Of a stretch of DNA of 64,000 nucleotides, positions 33,833 through 42,080 are shown piece by piece. The notes below the pieces were generated by a model, which was given only the letters and a program-made list of their open reading frames with translations, was not told the origin of the DNA and ran no database searches. The stretch's first letter is position 1. Each line of letters begins with the position of its first letter. Source of the stretch: Lachnospiraceae bacterium (GTDB taxonomy: Bacteria; Bacillota; Clostridia; Lachnospirales; Lachnospiraceae); the NCBI GenBank assembly GCA_029225065.1, contig JAQXVT010000038.1, positions 1-64,000 on the forward strand, in the 5' to 3' direction. The position numbers and the translations under genes are program-made.

Positions 33833-34771
33833 TTAAATACGCTCTGAAGGCGGAGTATAATATTTACCCTGCCAGGTGCCAAGCAGTTTGAATTCTGCGT
33901 GGATCTGGTTCAGTACGGTTCGTTTGCGGGTGCTCCAAAGCGGTGCGATGAGCAGATCTTTCGGACCGTCTCCGGTGAGCCGGTGGATGACGAGCTGTGG
34001 TGAGAGCTGTTCAATGCAGCGAATCAGAAGCGAAATATATTCTTCCATGGTCATGACCGGGAAGGGGGTTGTCTCATAAAGTGTGCCAAGATCGGTCTGC
34101 TTCAGCACATGGAGAAGCTGCAGTTTGACGCCCTGGATGTCGCGGGTATTCAGATAACGGCAGGTCTCAAGCATCTGTTCTTTCGTTTCTCCGGGCAGAC
34201 CAAGGATTACATGGGTGATAACCTCGATTCCGATCCTGCGAAGCGCGGTGACAGACTGTTCAAAGCAGGAAAGCGGATAGCCTCTGCGGATGAACCGGGC
34301 GGTGGAATCGTGCATGGTCTGAAGACCAAGCTCCACCCAGACAGGTTTTATACGATTTATCTCATCAAGCAGTTGGAGTACGTCATCACCCAGACAATCC
34401 GGTCTGGTGGCGATGGAAAGTGCAGCAACTTCCGGATCACGGATTGCTTCCATAAAGAGTGGCCGAAGATAGCTGACCGGCGCATACGTATTCGTGTAAG
34501 CCTGAAAGTAGGCGATAAAGCGGTTGACCGGCCGTTTCCTGCGGATCATCTCTTTTTGGGAGGAGAGCTGATCGGAAATGGAAAGGGCAGACGATGCAGC
34601 AAAATCACCGGAGCCGCCGGCGCTGCAGAAGATACAGCCGCGCGTACCGCACTTGCCGTCACGGTTCGGGCAGGTCATGCCGCCGTTCAAAGAAAGCCGA
34701 TAGACTTTTTCACCAAACCTGCGTTTCATTTCATAATCAAGAGAATGATATGGCTTATCATCCCATTTCAT
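33833..34771 (-). CDS. Radical SAM protein, TIGR01212/YtqA family
   Basis: This 312-residue radical SAM enzyme is of the YhcC/YtqA type. The N-terminal LNGGMTCPNRDGKCGTRGC, then IFC, supplies the 4Fe-4S cluster cysteines in the arrangement of this family. Further conserved parts are AYFQAYTNTYAP, SIATRPDCLGDDVLQLLDEI, WVELGLQTMHD and HVILGLPGETKEQMLET. The reaction is not established for most members. GAGGTGAT precedes the ATG. It lies upstream of the DUF4364 gene on the same strand. Confidence 0.9.
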   Translation of the reverse strand: MKWDDKPYHSLDYEMKRRFGEKVYRLSLNGGMTCPNRDGKCGTRGCIFCSAGGSGDFAASSALSISDQLSSQKEMIRRKRPVNRFIAYFQAYTNTYAPVSYLRPLFMEAIRDPEVAALSIATRPDCLGDDVLQLLDEINRIKPVWVELGLQTMHDSTARFIRRGYPLSCFEQSVTALRRIGIEVITHVILGLPGETKEQMLETCRYLNTRDIQGVKLQLLHVLKQTDLGTLYETTPFPVMTMEEYISLLIRCIEQLSPQLVIHRLTGDGPKDLLIAPLWSTRKRTVLNQIHAEFKLLGTWQGKYYTPPSERI

Positions 34772-34957
34772 GTCATCACCTCAGTGGACTGCCCTTTATC
34801 AGCAGGCAGTAAATAAAAGAGGATATTCGTAATCGATCGAATAACCAATATCGGTAAAAGTATATCATTTTGGCGCGAGTTCGTAAAGAGGGAGGTTGGG
34901 GGACATTTGGCTCTGAACGGTAGCAAAATCTTAAGAAAAAATGCAGGAGGTCTGTAA
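34772..34957. other. Intergenic region with divergent transcription
   Basis: No gene is visible between the radical SAM gene and the promoter at 34958. The stretch is A/T-rich, contains GGCAGT and ACTGCC near 34788-34808 that could form a small hairpin, and must hold the minus-strand promoter of the radical SAM gene, which I could not place. Confidence 0.4.
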
Positions 34958-34986
34958 TTGACAAAAGATAGGAAATCAACTATGCT
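34958..34986 (+). promoter_or_regulatory. SigA promoter of the 35089 gene
   Basis: Consensus TTGACA (34958-34963), 17-bp spacer, TATGCT (34981-34986), about 100 bp before the start codon. Confidence 0.75.
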
Positions 34987-35088
34987 TAACCTCAGAGTGT
35001 GTTTGAAACATGCTCTGGGCAAAAGAGAACAGATGAGCAGACAGACCGTGAATGTTGAAGGATCTGCTTTGATTCAGGGGGACATGGG

Positions 35089-35838
35089 ATGGCAGAACGA
35101 AGACGGGGCACACAGGGCCGCCCGATGATATATGGAAAATCGCCGGAGAGCAGGAGGTACTGGAATATCGAGCCGGAGGACGGCGGGGCGCCGGAAGAGA
35201 ATCTGGCTCAGTCAGAGAAAAAGGGCACCGGGAAAGCACCTGAAAATCGAGAAACGGAAAATCAGAAAACAGTGCAAAAAGACAAAAAGCACATGGATAG
35301 TATGAAAACAGAAAGGCGTCCGGGAACAGACCGGCAAGACGATTTAAAGAGTGCGGAAAACAAAAAAAATGCAGGCGGAAGACTTCACCTTCACCGTAAA
35401 ACAAACACGGAAGGAGAAAAAGAACGTGCTGCAAGATCTGTAAAGATGCAGCGCCCAAAAGCGAAAGCGGAAAAGCCGGTATCCGGAGAGCACAGAAGGA
35501 AGCGGGCGCGCAGCTACGGAGAACAGACGAAGCTGCGGGCACTGTGGACTGTATTTGGCGTGCTGTGTGTGCTTCTGGTTGCGGCAATCATCTACGAGAT
35601 TGTCCTTGGAAACGGCACAAAGCTTCCTGGATCGGAGCGGATTACGCAGCCAACGAGGCAGGAGCAGAATAAGGTGACGACGGGGATTACGCTGCAGAAA
35701 AATCAGACGGAGGCAGTGCAGACAGAGACCGCAGCACCGGCAGAGACCGAAGTACAGACGAAAGCAGCAGCGCAGACCGGGGAGACGCAGACGGAGACAG
35801 AAAGTATGCAGACAGGAGAGGCTTCTGGTACCGCTTGA
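35089..35838 (+). CDS. Single-pass membrane protein of unknown function
   Basis: This 249-residue protein is not one I recognise. The first 148 residues are very charged and low in hydrophobics (probably disordered, cytoplasmic). A transmembrane segment lies at about 150-173 (LWTVFGVLCVLLVAAIIYEI), and the outside tail (174-249) is rich in Thr, Glu, Gln and Ala. The layout resembles small divisome or envelope scaffold proteins, but no domain supports that. Its own promoter is strong. Downstream are the deacetylase and the polysaccharide cluster, so an envelope role is plausible. Confidence 0.65.
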   Translation: MAERRRGTQGRPMIYGKSPESRRYWNIEPEDGGAPEENLAQSEKKGTGKAPENRETENQKTVQKDKKHMDSMKTERRPGTDRQDDLKSAENKKNAGGRLHLHRKTNTEGEKERAARSVKMQRPKAKAEKPVSGEHRRKRARSYGEQTKLRALWTVFGVLCVLLVAAIIYEIVLGNGTKLPGSERITQPTRQEQNKVTTGITLQKNQTEAVQTETAAPAETEVQTKAAAQTGETQTETESMQTGEASGTA

Positions 35839-35860
35839 CAAATGAAGTGATTTCCGGGTG

Positions 35861-35890
35861 AAAGCGGATGCTGAAAATGTCCTGCGGAAA
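35861..35890. repeat. Degenerate palindromic repeat copy
   Basis: AAAGCGGAT is intact, but the right side (GTCCTGCGG) is diverged. Probably a decayed member of the AAAGCGGAT family. Confidence 0.4.
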
Positions 35891-36112
35891 TCAGGATAAA
35901 ACATTTTTGAAAATCTGTACTTTTTTATCATGTTATGAAGTAATGGAATACGCTGCTTCGAAAATGACGGATAAGAAACAGAAAAGATGGGAAAATAAAA
36001 CAGGAAGAGTCCTATCAGTCAAAAGAGAAAGAAGAGAAAACCAAAGCAATAAAAGACAAAGAGTTAAGAAACAAATCGATTACATAAAGGAAGAAAACGG
36101 AGAGAGAAAAAC

Positions 36113-37576
36113 ATGGACATGGATGAGCGGGAAAAGCGTCTGCGCCAGAGACAGGCGCAGAGGAGAAAAAATGTGCTGATTATGAAGTGCATTATATCAC
36201 TTCTGATTTTGATTGTGGTGTTTCTGGCGGTTGTGCTGATTAAGGATGCGGTGATCCCGGGCGTGAAAAAGCAGGTGGAGAACACAAAAAAACAGCATCA
36301 GGAAGCACAGACAGATGCGAATGGAACCATCACGGCAGATCAGACGGAGAGCACGGAGTCTGCGGAGAGTACGGAAGATCAGCTGCTGGCAGCGGCAGAT
36401 GCGATGGCGGCGCAGTATGATTATGATGGTGCGATTCAGTCACTGCAGGCGTCATCGCTGTATACGAACAGCCAGAAGATGCAGGATGCGGTGACTGGCT
36501 ATCAGCAGGTGAAAGCGACGTGCACGGCCTATCCGCTGGAGCAGATCACACACGTCTTTTTCCACACGATGATTAAAGATCCGTCAAAGGCGTTTGACGG
36601 TGATGCGAAAGAGGCCGGGTACAATCAGGTTATGACGACGATGAGCGAGTTCACCGGAATTATGGAGAGCATGTACGAAAAGGGCTATGTGATGGTAAGC
36701 CTGCATGATATGTGTACGGTAAATGCGGATGGCAGCGTTTCACGTGGGGAAATCCTGCTTCCGCCGGGCAAGATTCCGTTCGTGCTCTCGCAGGACGACG
36801 TAAGCTACTACCACTATATGGACGGAGACGGGTTCGCACAGAAGCTGATCGTAGATGAGAACGGTGATGTGAAGAATACGTACATCGAGGATGACGGAAG
36901 CATTTCGGTCGGTGATTATGATATGGTGCCGTGGATTGATACATTTGTAAAAGAACATCCGGATTTTTCGTATCACGGACACAAAGGAATCATTGCTCTG
37001 ACCGGGTATGAGGGTGTGCTTGGCTACCGCACGGATGAGGTTTACCGGACGAAAGAAGCCTCCCGTATCACGGAGTACCAGCAGAAATTCTTCGACGAGC
37101 ATCCAGATTTTGATGAAGCCGCATGGCAGAAGGAAGTCGATGACGCCACAAATGTTGCAAATACGATGAAAGCAGAGGGCTGGGAGTTTGCGAGCCATAC
37201 GTGGGGCCATATCGCGCCGCAGACGGTTGGCCTGGAGGCAATGCAGAAGGATACTCAGCGGTGGCTTGATAATGTGGCGACGGTGGTCGGCGATACCGAT
37301 GTGATTATTTTTGCATTCGGGGCTGATATCGGAGACTGGCAGCCATACACCGATGCCAATCCGTTCTTTACGTATCTGAAAGGAAAAGGCTTCAATATTT
37401 TCTGTAACGTGGATTCCACACAGTACTGGGTACAGTTCGGAAGCAATTACATGCGTCAGGGAAGAAGAAATCTTGACGGCTATCGGATGTACTACAATCC
37501 GGATATGTTAAGCGATCTGTTTGATGTTTCTTCTGTGTGGGATAAGAGCAGACCGACGCCGGTTCCGGCAATGTGA
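36113..37576 (+). CDS. Membrane-anchored polysaccharide deacetylase-like protein
   Basis: This 487-residue protein has a basic N-terminus and one transmembrane segment at about 25-46, placing the rest outside. A helical spacer (85-140) is followed by a NodB-like deacetylase domain (about 145-470). Metal/catalytic motifs seen are SQDD (226-229) and SHTWGH (361-366, the H-x3-H pair). Such enzymes remove acetyl groups from peptidoglycan or surface glycans. The ATG at 36113 is followed by a second one at 36119; either could serve. It precedes the polysaccharide export cluster by 81 bp with a promoter between, so it may modify the same polymer. Confidence 0.83.
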   Translation: MDMDEREKRLRQRQAQRRKNVLIMKCIISLLILIVVFLAVVLIKDAVIPGVKKQVENTKKQHQEAQTDANGTITADQTESTESAESTEDQLLAAADAMAAQYDYDGAIQSLQASSLYTNSQKMQDAVTGYQQVKATCTAYPLEQITHVFFHTMIKDPSKAFDGDAKEAGYNQVMTTMSEFTGIMESMYEKGYVMVSLHDMCTVNADGSVSRGEILLPPGKIPFVLSQDDVSYYHYMDGDGFAQKLIVDENGDVKNTYIEDDGSISVGDYDMVPWIDTFVKEHPDFSYHGHKGIIALTGYEGVLGYRTDEVYRTKEASRITEYQQKFFDEHPDFDEAAWQKEVDDATNVANTMKAEGWEFASHTWGHIAPQTVGLEAMQKDTQRWLDNVATVVGDTDVIIFAFGADIGDWQPYTDANPFFTYLKGKGFNIFCNVDSTQYWVQFGSNYMRQGRRNLDGYRMYYNPDMLSDLFDVSSVWDKSRPTPVPAM

Positions 37577-37595
37577 CGGCAGAAAGTTTCAACAC

Positions 37596-37624
37596 TTTAC
37601 TTTCCGACGATGAAATGGTATACT
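37596..37624 (+). promoter_or_regulatory. Promoter of the polysaccharide cluster
   Basis: TTTACT (37596-37601), 17-bp spacer, TATACT (37619-37624), 34 bp before the GTG start of the permease. It may drive much of the 19-kb cluster that follows. Confidence 0.6.
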
Positions 37625-37657
37625 GAGGGATAGCCTTAGAGACAAAGGAGAAAAAGT

Positions 37658-38470
37658 GTGAAAAAAGAATCTTCGATTCCGGCAGAGATTATAAAAAGCC
37701 GGAAAATGATTTATAAACTGGCTCAAAATGATTTTAAAACAAAATATGCCGGCTCGTATCTCGGAATTATCTGGGCGTTTATTCAGCCGGTAATTACCGT
37801 TTTGGTGTACTGGTTCGTATTTGAGGTAGGATTTCGCGGGGGATCGGATTCACTTCCGGTCCCATTTGTGCTGTATCTCGTAGCGGGTATTATTCCGTGG
37901 TTCTTCTTTCAAGATGGACTGACCGGTGGGACAAATTCGCTGCTTGAGTACAGTTATCTGGTTAAAAAGGTTGTATTCAATATCAGTGTGCTGCCGGTGG
38001 TAAAAATTCTGTCGGCGGTTTTTGTGCATCTGTTTTTTATTGTGTTTATTATATTTCTGTATTGCTGCTATGGGCATTTCCCAGATTTATATTATCTGCA
38101 GCTGCTGTACTATCTGGCAGGACTGCTGCTTCTTATTCTCGGGCTTTCGTATCTGACGAGTGCTGTGGTAGTCTTTTTCCGGGATCTGTCACAGATGATC
38201 AGTATTGCATTGCAGATCGGTATCTGGCTGACACCGATCATGTGGGTGGCAGAGGATAAGCTGATTCGTTATCCGCTTGTGTATAAGATTCTGAAGCTGA
38301 ATCCGGTTTACTATATTGTGACGGGATACCGCGATGCGTTTATTTATAAGCACTGGTTCTGGGAGCGTCCGCTGTGGACGGCGTATTTCTGGTGCTTTGT
38401 ACTTGGAGTGCTGTGGCTTGGAACGCGGGTATTTAAGAAGCTGCGCGTGCATTTCGCGGATGTTATATAA
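37658..38470 (+). CDS. ABC-2 polysaccharide export permease (Wzm/TagG-like)
   Basis: This 270-residue permease of the ABC-2 polysaccharide/teichoic acid exporter family has six hydrophobic segments. Family segments are LAQNDFKTKYAGSYLGIIWA near the N-terminus, FLYCCYGHFPD, and VVVFFRDLSQMISIALQIG with WLTPIMW. With the next gene product it would move lipid-linked glycan across the membrane. The start is a GTG with AAAGGAG eight bases upstream. It is first in the cluster, with 36 bp to the ATPase gene. Confidence 0.92.
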   Translation: MKKESSIPAEIIKSRKMIYKLAQNDFKTKYAGSYLGIIWAFIQPVITVLVYWFVFEVGFRGGSDSLPVPFVLYLVAGIIPWFFFQDGLTGGTNSLLEYSYLVKKVVFNISVLPVVKILSAVFVHLFFIVFIIFLYCCYGHFPDLYYLQLLYYLAGLLLLILGLSYLTSAVVVFFRDLSQMISIALQIGIWLTPIMWVAEDKLIRYPLVYKILKLNPVYYIVTGYRDAFIYKHWFWERPLWTAYFWCFVLGVLWLGTRVFKKLRVHFADVI

Positions 38471-38506
38471 CTGAGTCAGTAAAACAAAAGTGAGGAAACA
38501 TACAGT

Positions 38507-39775
38507 ATGGAAGATGCAATTCGTGTAGAACATCTGAGCAAGATGTATAAATTATATGACAAACCGTCGGACCGCTTAAAGGAGAGTCTGGGACTCTCCA
38601 AAAAGAAACGGTATCGAGAGCATTATGCACTGCGGGACGTCAGTTTTGACATAAAAAAAGGAGAGACAGTAGGAATTATCGGCACGAACGGTGCCGGAAA
38701 GTCCACGATCCTGAAAATTATTACCGGCGTGCTCAGCCCGACGGAGGGTGAGGTGACGGTGGATGGAAGAATCTCGGCGCTGCTGGAGCTTGGTGCCGGA
38801 TTCAATATGGAATATACAGGAATTGAAAATATCTATCTGAATGGAACCATGATCGGTTTTTCAGAGGAAGAGATAGACGCCAGGCTGGATGACATCCTGG
38901 CTTTTGCTGATATAGGAGAGTTTGTCAATCAGCCGGTCAAATCATACTCGAGCGGTATGTTTGTGCGGCTGGCCTTTGCGGTGGCAATCAACATCGATCC
39001 GGAGATTCTGATTGTAGATGAGGCGCTTTCCGTCGGAGATGTCTTTTTCCAGGCAAAGTGTTACCGAAAATTTGAGGAGTTCAAGCAGGAGGGGAAGACG
39101 ATTCTGTTTGTAAGCCATGACCTTGGCAGCATCAGCAAATATTGTGACCGTGTTATCCTGCTGGATCACGGAAAGGCGGTAGGAACCGGTTCGCCGAAGG
39201 AGATGGTGGATCTGTACAAGAGGCTGCTGGTCAATCAGGGGCCGGATGCGGAGGAGAAGAAGCTTCCGGAGAGTGCGAAGAACCGGGAAAAAACAGGCTG
39301 GATTACACCGTTTGAGATGAATCCGGGCGCGTTGGAGTACGGGGACAAGCGTGCGGAGATGCTCGGTTTTCTTGTGGAAGATGCAAACGGGCTGCAGACA
39401 AATACGATTGAGAAGGGCGCGGAATTTACCTTAAAAGTGCGCGTACAGTTCCATACGAAGATTGAGGATGCGATTTTTGCGTTTACGATCAAGGATATGC
39501 GCGGCACGGAGATCACCGGCACGAATACGATGTTTGAGCGGATCACAACGCCGACGGGGGAAGACGGGGATATTTATGTCGTTTCCTACACGCAGCGAGC
39601 TGATCTGCAGGGCGGAGAGTATCTGATCTCCTTTGGGCTGACCGGCTACAGCGGCGGAGACTTTGTGGTGTACCACCGGCTGTATGATGCGTGCAGTCTT
39701 GTCGTGGTGTCATCGAAGAATACGGTGGGATTCTATGATATGAACTCGGAGATCGTAGTGCAAAAAGAGAGATAA
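38507..39775 (+). CDS. ABC exporter ATPase with Wzt-type C-terminal domain
   Basis: This 422-residue ATPase pairs with the upstream permease. The nucleotide-binding domain (1-245) has Walker A GTNGAGKST (59-67), signature YSSGM (147-151), Walker B ILIVDEA (167-173) and the switch His in FVSHD. The C-terminal part (about 275-415) is a beta-rich Wzt_C-like domain. In E. coli O9a this domain recognises a methylated or phosphorylated chain end and so licenses export of finished chains. TagH and other simple teichoic acid ATPases have different tails. The adjacent methyltransferase gene fits that logic. Confidence 0.9.
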   Translation: MEDAIRVEHLSKMYKLYDKPSDRLKESLGLSKKKRYREHYALRDVSFDIKKGETVGIIGTNGAGKSTILKIITGVLSPTEGEVTVDGRISALLELGAGFNMEYTGIENIYLNGTMIGFSEEEIDARLDDILAFADIGEFVNQPVKSYSSGMFVRLAFAVAINIDPEILIVDEALSVGDVFFQAKCYRKFEEFKQEGKTILFVSHDLGSISKYCDRVILLDHGKAVGTGSPKEMVDLYKRLLVNQGPDAEEKKLPESAKNREKTGWITPFEMNPGALEYGDKRAEMLGFLVEDANGLQTNTIEKGAEFTLKVRVQFHTKIEDAIFAFTIKDMRGTEITGTNTMFERITTPTGEDGDIYVVSYTQRADLQGGEYLISFGLTGYSGGDFVVYHRLYDACSLVVVSSKNTVGFYDMNSEIVVQKER

Positions 39776-39899
39776 ATTCCGGACAACTGAAAATGAAAAT
39801 AGAAAATTTTCAGACAAAAGAATTACAGATAAAAAATAAGATTAGTAAATATAAAGAAGTAAGGAAGAATCCGAACAGAACAGGAAGAGGAGGAAGGCG

Positions 39900-42080
39900 A
39901 TGGAACGAGAACAGATCGGGAAGGCGGTGCTGGATTACCGCTTTTATACCGGGGAAGATAAGTATACGGACGGCGATATTGAAGATGAGATGCTGGAGAT
40001 TGCAAAAACCTGTGCGCCGGAAGAATATGATCGTGTAATCACGGAGAAAAAGAGCTGGCCGATCCTCTATCATTTTTCTGCGCTGCGGGAAAATATTATC
40101 AGCTGGTTTCCAATCAAAAAGACGGACCGTGTGCTGGAGATCGGCGGAGGACCGGGAGCAATCACAGGGGCGCTGTGCCACAGTGCTGCTGAGGTGACCT
40201 GTATTGATCTCTCCAGAAAACGCTGCCTGATCAATGCATACCGCCATCAGGACTGTGAAAATCTGACGTTTTTCGTCGGAAATTTTCAGGATATTGAGCC
40301 GAAAATGGAGCAGAAATATGATCTGATCACATTGATCGGTGTGCTGGAATATGCACAGTTTTCGATTCAGGGGGAGGATCCGTTTATGGAATATCTGTCG
40401 CGGATTCGAACCCATCTGGCACCGGGCGGCCGTCTGGTGATTGCGATTGAAAACCGCATCGGACTGAAATACTGGGCGGGAGCGACGGAGGATCATACGG
40501 GCCTTTATTTTGAAGGACTTGAGGGCTATCCGACGACCGATTACGTGCGGACGTTCTCAAAGCCGGAGCTGGAAGCGCTGCTTTGGCGGGCCGGTTACGG
40601 AAATCTGGATTTTTATTATCCCTACCCGGATTATAAATTTCCGGAGCAGATCTATTCCGCGAATCGTCTGCCGAAAAAGGGCGAGCTGAACCGCAGCCGT
40701 CAGAATCTGGATCGGGAGCGGATGCAGCTGTTTTCCGAGGAGCGGGTATACGATTCTCTGCTGGAAAGCGGGCTGTTTGAACAATTTTCCAACTCCTTTT
40801 TTGTGGTCGCACGGGATAACGCAGACGCTTTTGTGGATAAATCCGAAAAAAATGAGACACGCTGTGGATACGTCAAGTATTCCAATGAGCGGAACCGGAA
40901 ATTCTGCATTCGCACGCAGATCGAGACGGCGGAGAACGGATGCCGTCGTGTGCGTAAGCTTGCTGCGTATCCGCAGGCAAAAGCGCATGTGAAGGGCTTG
41001 TATGAAAAGTACTGCGGACTGGAAGCAGATCTTGCGGATACGAAGCTGTGTGTCAATCCGTGTACGATCGAGGGGGAGAGTGCTGTCTTTCCGTTTCTCA
41101 CCGGACGCACGCTGGAGGAAGAGCTGGATGAACTGTTGGAGAAAAAGCAGTTTGAGGAGATTCTGAAAAAAATCCGGAGCTATTTTGAACTGTTTTCAGA
41201 GTCAGAGGAGACTTTCAGGATGACCGAAGGCTTCCGAAAGGTATTTGGAGAAGTATTTTTTGAGCGTCCGCAGCCGTGCAGACGGATTTCGGATGTGGAT
41301 ATGATCTTTTCCAATGCGGTCGCCGCGGGGGACGGCTATGAATTGATCGATTATGAGTGGACCTTTGATTTTCCGGTGCCGCTGCGTTTCCTGCAGTACC
41401 GCTGCCTGCATTACTATATTTTGGGAAATTCCAAACGGGACGAGCTGGTACATCAGGATATTTATGGGCATTTTGGCATTACAGAGGCGGAGCGGGAGAC
41501 CTTTGCGGAGATGGAGCATCGCTTTCAGTCTTACATTTTAGGTTCATATACACCGATATGGAAGCTGTACGACGATATTTCCGAGGGCGTGATTCCGGTG
41601 ATGCCGATGGTCGAAAAGGAACGAAAGTACGCACATGCGATGAGGAGAGTCGAAGTCTATTTTGATGACGGACGCGGATTTGGAACATGGAACTGGAAAA
41701 AATATCAGGTTCCGACCGAGGGCGAGGTATCGCTTCGCATCGAGCTGCCGCAGGGGACGAAAGCACTTCGGATCGATCCATGTGAGGCGAAATGCGTGGT
41801 GCGTGTGAAACATCTCAGCCTGAAAGGATATGCACTTTCGGTGCAGGCGAACGGGGAGCAGGCACCAAACGGAGATTATGTGTTTGATACAGAAGACCCA
41901 CAGCTTGTGATTCCACAGCTTCCCTATCAGGAGGGGGTCGTAGAACTGACTTTCCTGGCGCAGCCGCTGACGGGACTGGTGCGTGAGACTGTGCTTTCAC
42001 AAAGTGGCAGGATTCGCTGGATGGAGCAGACAAAAGCCTGGAAACTGTATCGGAAGATAAAGCCGGAGGGCAGAAAATGA
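39900..42080 (+). CDS. SAM methyltransferase with probable kinase-like domain (chain-cap candidate)
   Basis: This is a 726-residue, at least three-part protein. Residues 1-305 are a class I methyltransferase (motif I VLEIGGGPG at 78-86, CIDLS at 101-105, LIGVLEY at 145-151). Residues 330-500 read like a small APH/lipopolysaccharide-type kinase: Lys353 in VRKLA, hinge-like FPFLTGRTLEEEL (397-409), catalytic-loop pattern D467 to N472 (DVDMIFSN) and D484 in LIDYEW. Residues 575-700 are a beta-rich module. Methyltransferase plus kinase is the layout of WbdD, which caps O9a chains. The kinase reading is my inference from motif spacing. The ATG follows GAGGAGGAAGGCG, and the stop overlaps the next ATG as ATGA. 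Confidence 0.75.
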   Translation: MEREQIGKAVLDYRFYTGEDKYTDGDIEDEMLEIAKTCAPEEYDRVITEKKSWPILYHFSALRENIISWFPIKKTDRVLEIGGGPGAITGALCHSAAEVTCIDLSRKRCLINAYRHQDCENLTFFVGNFQDIEPKMEQKYDLITLIGVLEYAQFSIQGEDPFMEYLSRIRTHLAPGGRLVIAIENRIGLKYWAGATEDHTGLYFEGLEGYPTTDYVRTFSKPELEALLWRAGYGNLDFYYPYPDYKFPEQIYSANRLPKKGELNRSRQNLDRERMQLFSEERVYDSLLESGLFEQFSNSFFVVARDNADAFVDKSEKNETRCGYVKYSNERNRKFCIRTQIETAENGCRRVRKLAAYPQAKAHVKGLYEKYCGLEADLADTKLCVNPCTIEGESAVFPFLTGRTLEEELDELLEKKQFEEILKKIRSYFELFSESEETFRMTEGFRKVFGEVFFERPQPCRRISDVDMIFSNAVAAGDGYELIDYEWTFDFPVPLRFLQYRCLHYYILGNSKRDELVHQDIYGHFGITEAERETFAEMEHRFQSYILGSYTPIWKLYDDISEGVIPVMPMVEKERKYAHAMRRVEVYFDDGRGFGTWNWKKYQVPTEGEVSLRIELPQGTKALRIDPCEAKCVVRVKHLSLKGYALSVQANGEQAPNGDYVFDTEDPQLVIPQLPYQEGVVELTFLAQPLTGLVRETVLSQSGRIRWMEQTKAWKLYRKIKPEGRK

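Noticed and set aside
35868-36179. 103-residue plus-strand open frame before the deacetylase
   Set aside because: It overlaps the deacetylase start in another frame, is Lys/Arg-rich without a domain, and has no ribosome site.
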